Part shown: positions 20,117-28,000 of the stretch, in pieces
How the letters are laid out: each line of letters begins with the position of its first letter
Position numbering within the stretch: the stretch's first letter is position 1
Origin: Cylindrotheca closterium
Taxonomy: Eukaryota > Bacillariophyta > Bacillariophyceae > Bacillariales > Bacillariaceae
Length of the DNA: 64,000 nt
Direction: 5' to 3'
NCBI GenBank assembly: GCA_933822405.4
Contig: CAKOGP040001112.1
Location: forward strand, 802,385 to 866,384
Translations under genes and position numbers: made by a program
Notes under the pieces: model-generated
The model's database searches: none
What the model saw: only the letters and a program-made list of their open reading frames with translations
Told to the model about the DNA's origin: nothing

Positions 20117-22147
20117 CTATCGTCTCCGTCCTCCACTCTTTTTGTTTCTCGATCTAGGTGTTGAAGTACTGGCAGACGGAGTGGATGAAAACCCACCAAA
20201 TGCTGGTGGTGCTCCTGCTGCAGGTGCTGGAGCACCAAATGCTCCTCCAAATGTTGGTGCTGGGGCTGCACCAAAGCCCCCAGGAGCTGGTGTTCCGAAG
20301 CCCCCAGGAGCAGGGGCGGGTGTGCTTCCAAAGAGACCTCCTCCTCCTGGTGCTGGAGCTGGTGCTCCAAAGCCCCCAGGAGCAGGTGCTGGGTTACTTC
20401 CAAACAAGCCTCCTCCGGGCGTTGGAGCGGGAGTACTGCCAAAGAGACCTCCTGTTGATGGAGCGGGGGCTCCAAAGCCCCCTGGAGCAGGTGCTGGGTT
20501 GCTTCCAAACAAACCTCCTCCAGGTGTTGGTGCGGGAGCACCAAACAAACCACCAGAAGGTGCTGGTGTACTGCCAAACAAACCACTAGAAGGTGCAGGA
20601 GCACCAAATAATCCCCCGGAAGAAGGTGCAGGAGCCCCAAACATCCCAGTGCCTGATGATGGCGTACTACCAAACATACCTCCCGATGCTGGACCTGGAC
20701 CAGGAGCTGCCTTTTGCGGCAATGCTTTGACCATTTGCCGTCGCATTTCATGGTCCAGTTCTTGTTGCCGTTGCTTTTCCTTTTGGTCCGCTTCCACCAA
20801 AACATTCTCCTTGGTTTCTTGTCTCTGATAGGAAAATCGCAATTGATCCACCTTTTGGTGGATTGGTGCCAAGGCAGCAGCCAATTTCCAAATCGACTGC
20901 TCTTGCAATTTGATAATAGCCACAACATCAACGTCTTGATTTTGTGTAGTAGTCGCTTCTTGAAGTGCCTTGTGAGTGGTAGTCATTTCTTGCTGCAATA
21001 GAGCAATTCGTTTTTCTAGTTGATCCAATGTTTGCCACAAGTACGGTGATGGCATGCGTTCGACTCGATCCACGTGGGCGGCCTCCCGATCCAACAGATC
21101 TTTGAGTTTGCCTTGCAATTCGGCATCTTGCGAGCTCGATGCGGATTTGGGTTTGGACAAGGTGACCCCTCGTCGCATGGCGACTGCTTCGGTGGGCCAT
21201 TTGGCAAACATTATGCTTTGTGTAGTGGCACTTTGGAAGAGTGTTTGTGTGTGTTCCACTCGTTGCCGTATATGAACCAACTGATGTTGCAAATTTTGCA
21301 CTTGGCCTCGCAATTTGCGGACATTTGACGCTAGAGGCAAGGAATCCTGTCCAGCTGCAGCATCAGCTTGTGACGTTGAAGATTGTGAGGTATTTGGTCG
21401 CAATAGTTTGGGTGCCATGGTAGACACTTGCAGAATGGTGCGTTTGTGTTGCATCATAGCTTGATATAGTGTATCAATTGCCCTTTTCTGATCGGGATTC
21501 AGGTTGGCATAGGGAAGGTGCCCTGCCAAGGCAGCCTGAGGTGCGGCAGGTGCCCCATATCCTCCTGGTTGTCCAAATCCACCGGGCGCAGGTGCAGGGT
21601 TGTTTCCAAACAGAGAATTACCAGGTGCCGGTGCTGGGTTGTTTCCAAATAGTGAATTACCGGGCGCAGGTGCAGGGTTGTTTCCAAACAGAGAATTACC
21701 AGGTGCCGGTGCTGGGTTGTTTCCAAATAGTGAATTACCGGGCGCAGGTGCAGGGTTGTTTCCAAATAGTGAATTACCGGGCGCAGGTGCAGGGTTGTTT
21801 CCAAATAGTGAATTACCGGACGCAGGTGCAGGGTTGTTTCCAAATAGTGAATTACCGGGCGCAGATGCTGGGTTGTTTCCAAACAGAGAATTACCAGGTG
21901 CCGGTGCTGGGTTGTTTCCAAATAAACTTCCACCTCCTCCTGGTGCTGGTGTTCCAAAGCCCCCCGGAGCTGGTGCTGGGTTACTTCCAAACAAACCAGG
22001 TGCAGGTGTACCACCACCACCAAAAGAAAAGCCACCAGGGGCTGGTCCTGGAGTTCCAGGTGCCGGAGTAGAGCCACCGCCAAATGAAAAGCCACCACCA
22101 CTTGGTGCAGGAGCCGGTGTTGAGGACCCACCGAAACTGAATGCCAT
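20117..22147 (-). CDS. FG-repeat nucleoporin, Nup58/Nup49-like
   Basis: A 676-aa protein from the ATG at 22147. It has FG repeats on both sides of a central helical region, the layout of Nup58/p45 of the Nup62 channel complex. The N-terminal third is GGG-F-S-F-G and then a tandem array of SLFGNNPAPAPGN units; the central part (about 190-460) has predicted coiled coils (LPYANLNPDQKRAIDTLYQA, KLRGQVQNLQHQLVHIRQRV, LDQLEKRIALLQQEM); the C-terminal third has GLFGSxPAP repeats and a basic end, RSRNKKSGGRRR. It would line the nuclear pore and bind transport receptors. Assignment to Nup58 rather than Nup54 or Nup62 rests on the layout. Confidence 0.8.
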   Translation of the reverse strand: MAFSFGGSSTPAPAPSGGGFSFGGGSTPAPGTPGPAPGGFSFGGGGTPAPGLFGSNPAPAPGGFGTPAPGGGGSLFGNNPAPAPGNSLFGNNPASAPGNSLFGNNPAPASGNSLFGNNPAPAPGNSLFGNNPAPAPGNSLFGNNPAPAPGNSLFGNNPAPAPGNSLFGNNPAPAPGNSLFGNNPAPAPGGFGQPGGYGAPAAPQAALAGHLPYANLNPDQKRAIDTLYQAMMQHKRTILQVSTMAPKLLRPNTSQSSTSQADAAAGQDSLPLASNVRKLRGQVQNLQHQLVHIRQRVEHTQTLFQSATTQSIMFAKWPTEAVAMRRGVTLSKPKSASSSQDAELQGKLKDLLDREAAHVDRVERMPSPYLWQTLDQLEKRIALLQQEMTTTHKALQEATTTQNQDVDVVAIIKLQEQSIWKLAAALAPIHQKVDQLRFSYQRQETKENVLVEADQKEKQRQQELDHEMRRQMVKALPQKAAPGPGPASGGMFGSTPSSGTGMFGAPAPSSGGLFGAPAPSSGLFGSTPAPSGGLFGAPAPTPGGGLFGSNPAPAPGGFGAPAPSTGGLFGSTPAPTPGGGLFGSNPAPAPGGFGAPAPAPGGGGLFGSTPAPAPGGFGTPAPGGFGAAPAPTFGGAFGAPAPAAGAPPAFGGFSSTPSASTSTPRSRNKKSGGRRR
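21590..21935 (-). repeat. 39-bp minisatellite coding the FG repeats
   Basis: About nine tandem copies of a 39-bp unit encode SLFGNNPAPAPGN inside the nucleoporin gene. Two sub-types alternate, differing at a few silent sites (for example caaacagagaattaccag and caaatagtgaattaccgg on the plus strand). The near-identical units show recent expansion by slippage or unequal exchange, all in frame. Confidence 0.9.
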
Positions 22148-22487
22148 TTTCAATTGGTTGTTTCAAGGGTTAGTTTATAGCAGCTGTGTTGATTCTATTG
22201 TTTGTCGCGTGTTGGCAATAGTGGAATTGTAGCGAGAGTGGGGATGGATAGTCTTTGTAAGGGAGGTTGTCAGCTGTTGCCGTTGCATGTTGACCATCAT
22301 CATTGCATCGGCGGCCGTTTGAATCCTTCGAACACCGGTCGGCGTATGGACACCGAGTGGAATTTCAAATTCAAAACTGAAACGATGCAAACAACAAAAA
22401 TGACAAAACACCAAACAATCGAAATCAGGGCTATAATCTCCATGCTCCAAAAATTGAATAATCACTCTAGAATGGTCATATAACACG
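22148..22487. other. Divergent intergenic region, Nup58-like and fucosyltransferase
   Basis: 340 bases that must contain both promoters. No motif is recognised. Confidence 0.45.
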
Positions 22488-23822
22488 ATGAGGATATCGA
22501 AAGTAGGAGGACGAGCTTCTCCGATTTCTCTGAGGGTGAGAAAGGCCTTGAGATACGTGTCCATCACGACGCTGCTTTTCGCTTTAACCGTTCTAAATTC
22601 GGTTCAGATGATGCCCTTGTACTACGATCAAGAGGCTGTGAGGCTGCAAGACGTCATGAGACAGAAGTTTGAGAATGAATCACATATAGACGCGTCGTCC
22701 ACAAGACAAGAACAGAGTAATTCTCAGCATTTCGTCTCGACATCAAAACCTAGTGTCGTCACCCTTCTCCGTTTGGACTGGACCAACCAAGTACCTCAAT
22801 CCCCACTGGCCAGACGAATACAACAACATCAAATGGACTGCTCTCTTCCACTAGGAAATTTCAAATTCCGTAATCGTTTTGGTCTGGGAAGCGATTTGCA
22901 CGTTTGGAGTCAAGCCATGTGCAATGCGATGCATTTCGGGGTACGGATACGGACCGTTTGGGATTGGCTTTGGATGGATCAACAGTCTTGTCAATCAATT
23001 ATAATAGAAGAGAACAAGAAAACTAAGCGGACTCTTGGGTCTCCATTGCAATGCTACTTTCCACGTGCCGAACTGCAGTGTCCAAGCGATTCAGAAATAG
23101 TACTAGAACATCCAATCTTTGATTCGGCCTTGTTCAATATCAGTGGAGGGCGACGACAGGGTACTGTCAATTGGGATTGTTCATCCATCCTGTCGTCGGA
23201 AAGTGGGGATGGCAACGAAATGCAAAGAAGATTTCAGTTTCAAGAGGCTGGCATGGAATTTCTGTTTGGTCAAATATCACAGCATGTAGTGGAAGAAGCA
23301 AATCGACAACATTTTCTTGTCTTTGGTAGTGGCAATACATCCCAAACTACTACTCCCAATGATTTGATTACGGTCCATATTCGATGGGGCGACAAGAAGC
23401 GCGAAATGAAATTGCTCCAAATTCAACAGTACTTGAACGCTATTGATCAACTGGTGCAAGGGCGACCCCGACCCGTGGTCAATGTCTTTCTAGCTACAGA
23501 AGACCCCGAGGCCGTCCAACAGTTTCAGCAACAGGCACCAACAGACTGGAAGATATATATCGATCAATTTTATACCGAATTGCTACCCCATCGCAATGGC
23601 AACGAATACAATGGAGTTCCCAAGGCTGCTACTGCCTTGGAGGGACGAATGGGGACCATTGCACTGGGCTCCTTGTTGGTGGCTCTGGAAGCGAACGAAT
23701 TTGTGATTACGACCGAAAGCAATTGGAGTAGATTGTTGAACGAATTGCGCAAAAGCATTGTCGACCCAACTTGCCATGGATGCACCAAGGTGATGGATCT
23801 GAAACCAATCCAATCAATTTGA
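22488..23822 (+). CDS. GT23-type (FUT8-like) fucosyltransferase homologue, type II membrane
   Basis: A 444-aa protein. A basic cytosolic end and a membrane anchor (about residues 24-44) put the rest in the Golgi lumen. HIRWGDKK (about 295-302) corresponds to the H-x-R-x-x-D-K motif of alpha-1,6-fucosyltransferases, VFLATEDPEAVQQF to the V-x-x-A-T-D-D-P strand, and the C-terminal FVITTESNWSRLLNELR to the F-S-S-x-x-S-R segment that binds GDP-fucose. Cysteines in GDC-like positions (SLPLGNF, LQCYFP, LQCPSD) suggest disulfides. It may act on N-glycan cores, but acceptor specificity is inferred. It is divergent from the nucleoporin gene across 340 bp. Confidence 0.72.
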   Translation: MRISKVGGRASPISLRVRKALRYVSITTLLFALTVLNSVQMMPLYYDQEAVRLQDVMRQKFENESHIDASSTRQEQSNSQHFVSTSKPSVVTLLRLDWTNQVPQSPLARRIQQHQMDCSLPLGNFKFRNRFGLGSDLHVWSQAMCNAMHFGVRIRTVWDWLWMDQQSCQSIIIEENKKTKRTLGSPLQCYFPRAELQCPSDSEIVLEHPIFDSALFNISGGRRQGTVNWDCSSILSSESGDGNEMQRRFQFQEAGMEFLFGQISQHVVEEANRQHFLVFGSGNTSQTTTPNDLITVHIRWGDKKREMKLLQIQQYLNAIDQLVQGRPRPVVNVFLATEDPEAVQQFQQQAPTDWKIYIDQFYTELLPHRNGNEYNGVPKAATALEGRMGTIALGSLLVALEANEFVITTESNWSRLLNELRKSIVDPTCHGCTKVMDLKPIQSI

Positions 23823-23849
23823 ATAAAGTTATAGCTGCTGCATTTAGTA

Positions 23850-24434
23850 TCAGTCTCCTTCTTTATCCTCTCCCAACAATTTCTTTTGTGCTTGTACCAT
23901 TCGATGGTAATCGTCCAACTTTTGCAAGTTCCGTGTTGGGAACCATCCATAGACATCGGTCGACAGTGGCTCGTCAGGATTGGCGGGCAATCGGCACAAG
24001 TTGTATTGTCGTTGAGGTCCGACTCCTTCGGCCAAGACTTCGACCACATCAGCCAGTTGAACGCCAACTAAACAATGATTCCCCTTGCTTACTCTACGGA
24101 CGACACAAAAACAGATTACTGGAAGATCTTCGTCCCGTTGTCGTTCCATTGGATTGGCGAGGAATTCTTCTCTCAATTTGTTGTTTTCACCGATTTGCCG
24201 ATTGCCAAAGATAGAGTCGGAAGCACCCCAGGCTAGGAACATGGTAGGAATGGTCAATACTGAAATCAAAAGAGGCCAATTGCGTTTTTCTGGTGGTTGT
24301 GGAGAAGAAGATTGCAATCGAAGAGCACAGCCACGCCGAAGTGATGGCTTTCGCCTGGTAGCCATCATTGAGAAATGCTTTTGAGCAACTTGGAAAGCAT
24401 GGCGATTTCTGGATATCGTAAGACGAAGAACCAT
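23850..24434 (-). CDS. Unknown small membrane protein with SH3-like domain
   Basis: A 194-aa protein, unrecognised. The first 40 residues are basic (RRKPSLRRG), like a mitochondrial presequence; one membrane helix follows (WPLLISVLTIPTMFLAWG, about 53-70). The C-terminal part reads like a small SH3-type barrel: VQLADVVEVLAEGVGPQRQYNLCRL followed by DVYGWFPTRNLQKL, matching the usual G-W-F-P-x-x-Y/N-L end of SH3 folds. It stops 27 bases before the end of the convergent fucosyltransferase gene. No function is proposed. Confidence 0.6.
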   Translation of the reverse strand: MVLRLTISRNRHAFQVAQKHFSMMATRRKPSLRRGCALRLQSSSPQPPEKRNWPLLISVLTIPTMFLAWGASDSIFGNRQIGENNKLREEFLANPMERQRDEDLPVICFCVVRRVSKGNHCLVGVQLADVVEVLAEGVGPQRQYNLCRLPANPDEPLSTDVYGWFPTRNLQKLDDYHRMVQAQKKLLGEDKEGD

Positions 24435-24625
24435 AGTAGATAATATTGAACTGATTTCCCTTTGAGTGGTATACCGGTATTGATAGTGATGGAAGGATGC
24501 GGAAACGGGTTGTGTTCATTGATCGAACGAGTCGTACACGACAAAAAAAAGGTGGTACACTCTTGGGTGGACGTACCAGGTACCAGGAGAGCTCTGGCAA
24601 AAGCCCTGCGACGCAATCGAAGCTT

Positions 24626-24630
24626 GAAGC
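24626..24630. repeat. Target site duplication GAAGC, left copy
   Basis: GAAGC directly precedes the left LTR and is repeated exactly after the right LTR (30618-30622). Five bases is the usual duplication made by Ty1/copia integrase. It fixes both element borders to the base. Confidence 0.93.
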
Positions 24631-24984
24631 CGTTGAGGCAACGCCAGAAATGCCGATCGACAGCACCTATGAAGTGACTGTCCCGTCTAACTAATAGAAC
24701 AGATAGATCCGCACCGCAGGTGTGCTGTAAATCACTTTAGTCTTTTAGAATTTTCAGAAAACAATGAGGATTGCAAAACACTTTGCAATTGCATTGTATT
24801 CTGAACATTCGCTTTCTACTTGTTCTAAAGATTCTCGTTGTCGTAAGCTAATACGTCCACGAGTACCAGTCATACTCCGACCAATACATTCCAACCAATA
24901 TGCCGTGGGACATGTAATTGTAATAAACGTGATTGGCGTTCGTGACTGGTGAGTCACTAATGGCAAATCAGCTTTGCTCCAACG
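24631..24984 (-). repeat. 3' LTR of the copia element (354 bp)
   Basis: The segment is identical by eye over all 354 bases to 30264-30617. Because the polyprotein is on the minus strand, this is the 3' LTR. In element orientation it starts CGTTGGAGC and ends GCCTCAACG, so the ends are a 5-bp inverted repeat, CGTTG...CAACG, not the usual TG...CA. Confidence 0.95.
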
Positions 24985-25004
24985 CACTCCTGTGTCCAAG
25001 TGCA

Positions 25005-28000
25005 TTAGGAGTATTGGTCGGAAGGGTTCATAATGAGGTTTCTGAATGTGCGGAACAGTGTTCCCTGCGTAGGCTTGGTGAAGAAGTCTCCCAGCATTTT
25101 GGCTGTCGGGCAGTGAAGTACTCTCATGAATCCACTCTTGATCTTGTCAGTAATAGAAAAGTATCGCACGTCGAGGGCTCTTGTCTTCCTGCCGCAAGAT
25201 GATCTTCCATTCTTCTCCAGCAGCATGGCGCTCTGATTGTCCTGGTGGATGATGTTGTCGACTACTTCGTATCCTTGTGAAATGATGAAGTATCTGGACC
25301 ACATGATCATAGGTAGTGCATCGTGTACTCCAACCAACTCTGCTACAGTCGAACTGTCGGTATTGATCTTTTGCTTGGTTGAGATAGCGATGATGGCGCC
25401 CTTACCCATGGTCAATACAGCACCAGTGTGGCTCTTCATGTCCTTGTGAACTGCGAAGGACGCGTCCACCCACCATTGCATGACAAACTTGTCGTCCAAC
25501 TCAATTGTCAGGGGCATGTACTTGGTAGCTCTCAAATATTTGATGGATCGGCCCAATTTTGCATAATCGTCTTCGTCTGGCTTGGAGACTCTGGTTGTCA
25601 AAAATGCAACTGCAGTCATTAAGTCCCCTCTGACTCTCTTGCATAGGTATAAAAGTTTTGCCGTAATGTGGTGGAATAGTTCGGCCCTCTTGCTGTCCAA
25701 CAATACCGGCTCATTCTTGACTTGGAATAGATGATTGGCGGCCGGTGATGTAGCCAGTCCTTTCATATCCTCTGGGGTTTCTTCGAGTAACCTGTCGACG
25801 TAATCATCCATGGAAAACTTTACCTTTCCTTTTTCGCTGAAATCGATCGTGACCCCAAGGTATTCGTGCACGTCACCTCTCTGGATTGTGAGGGGTGCCT
25901 CCTTTCCGTACCTTTCACTCAGTCTAGATGCAATATCCTCAAGGACTTCTTGCTCCATGTGGGAAACCTTCAAGTCGTCGACATGCCAGATGATGGTGCA
26001 TTGCTTTCCATTGATCATCTTGTTGACAACGCAGCTGTCATACGGGTTGGCCTCGTACCCCAATTCGTCCACCAGGAACCCAGAAAGGTTCTTCCACCAG
26101 CACAACGCTCCTTGCAAGGTCCCGTAGAGGTTCTTGTTCAGCTGTGCATAGATGACCGGCTTCTTTCCTTCATATGCAACGTATTTAGTGTAAAGGGCTG
26201 GGTCAACTTTTGTTAGTAGTTCGGCTATCTCCCCTTCGAACTTGACGTGGATAATCTCGTCTGTATCAGCCTGCATGAATGCTCCAGGAATGTCGATTGT
26301 CATGACCTTGCGGCCTTCTTTGGCATCAATTGCGCACGTGATCATGAAGGACTCGGTGCGTACAGTCGGCGCGGATGTCTCTTCCTTTGTTTTGTAGAGA
26401 CGTTGGCGGCGCCCGTCGGCGCATCCGCGGGCCTTGACCTTTCCACATCTCTTTTCCTTCAGGAACATTAGGTATCTCAAGGCGTTCCTCCTTTGTTCTG
26501 GTGTCAGTTGGCTCCTGTACTTGGGCGATAGCACATTCCTGTAGTGTATCTGATGCATCTCCGCCACGATGGCCTCTGCTCCTGATTCTCCAAACACTTT
26601 CAATCCTTTCTTTGCTGACATTTGTTCTGTTAGAAAAGCCACTTCATGATGGAACAAGGTTACCATCTCTGTGTATTCCGGTACAGGTTCGTCCCTGTGT
26701 GGAACCTGGATGAGGACCTGGTGATCTCCATGAGTTGTTGGGTATTTTCTGGGACGAAGGTTCCTTCCATGTCCTCTTTCACCATACGCTCTATCCATGT
26801 CATCATTGATTTGTTGTTGATTCTGATTTTGGGTCAAGTTCTGAAGTTCTTGTACTTCCTGTTGCACCTCTTGTTGGATCTCTTCGATCAATTCATCCAG
26901 TTGTGTGTCCGCGGCAGCTTGTTCTCGGGCGTCATCATCTTCCGAACTGTAGTCACTGTCATCACTGGTTGTGGAACCGCCATCTTGGGGGTCCATTTGT
27001 GTGCTTATGCTGTCCACTCCTGTATTTCTGGCGTCCACTCCTGTGTTTCCCCTGCCCACTCCTGTATTTCTGGCGTCCACTCCTGTGTTTTCATCAGGGA
27101 ACTGTGGTTGGTGTTGTTGCAGCTGATGTTCATTCACTCCTGCGGGCAGGATGCCGGCGTTGTCGGGAGGCTGGTCGTTATCGGGATCATCAGAGTCAGA
27201 ATCATTGCTGTGAGTAGTATCATTTTCATCAGCGTCATCTACGGAATTGTTGTCGTCGTAGGCGCTGGCATCATCGTCCACAGGTGTTTGTGGAGGTGGC
27301 AGGGTGACATCGCTAGCATCACTGTCATAGCTAATGTCATCGTCATCTGTGTGAGTGTGGGTGGCGGACGCATCGGAAGAGCTGTACAAGGAGTCGTGAT
27401 CGTCGTCCACTTCGTCATCGTCGTCAATAAGCTCCCTTCCGTGTCGGTCTGCAAATGTCAGTGTAGTGGGCATGCCCTGTTGTAGTCCACGGTTGCTGAC
27501 GGCCTCGATGACATCAGTAGGCATGGGTAGTGGTGTCCAATGTTGCCTTGTGATGCGCTTGCCGGTTGCAACGCTCATGAAATAGTGTGAGCCTTGTGCT
27601 GCACCAGTGGGCCCAAGGCATATTGCGCCCAGCGTGCGTGCACGCATATCATTGGAATGTTCCTCATGAGTTTGGACATATGCGCCGAATTCGGTGCGGA
27701 CATGGAGTTTCATGTTTACATTTCTTCCGGTTACAATGTATTTAGGCGAAAGCGTGTCAGAAACCCCATCCAATGCTGGGAAAGCATTGAGCCAGAACAC
27801 TGCATTTCGAATCATGTGTTCTAGAATCAGTTTGGGAATTCGTCGAAATGGCAGCATGTTATATGTGCTGCGCACCCTGTCCTTGATAGTGCGGATAAAA
27901 CGCTCTACTTCCGGCACATGCTCATCTGCACCACAGCAGTCGACCTGGATGTTGGGGAATTGTTGTTTCAGAGGCTCAAACTCTGGGTCCCCAAGAATGC

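Noticed and set aside
20142..20828. Plus-strand Pro/Gly-rich frame, and a similar one at 21600-22232, opposite the nucleoporin
   Set aside because: They are repeats of the FG-coding minisatellite read on the other strand; the minus strand has the central helical domain and a clear family fit.
21590..21935. Regularly spaced repeats as a CRISPR array
   Set aside because: The repeats are contiguous coding units without unique spacers, in a eukaryotic gene.
24187..24666. 159-codon frame running from the left LTR into the small membrane-protein gene
   Set aside because: It shares only the LTR reading frame MLSIGISGVAST and then antiparallel sequence of a better-supported gene in another frame.
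26646..27485. 279-codon plus-strand frame within the retrotransposon
   Set aside because: Antisense shadow of the low-complexity Asp/Ser linker of Gag-Pol.
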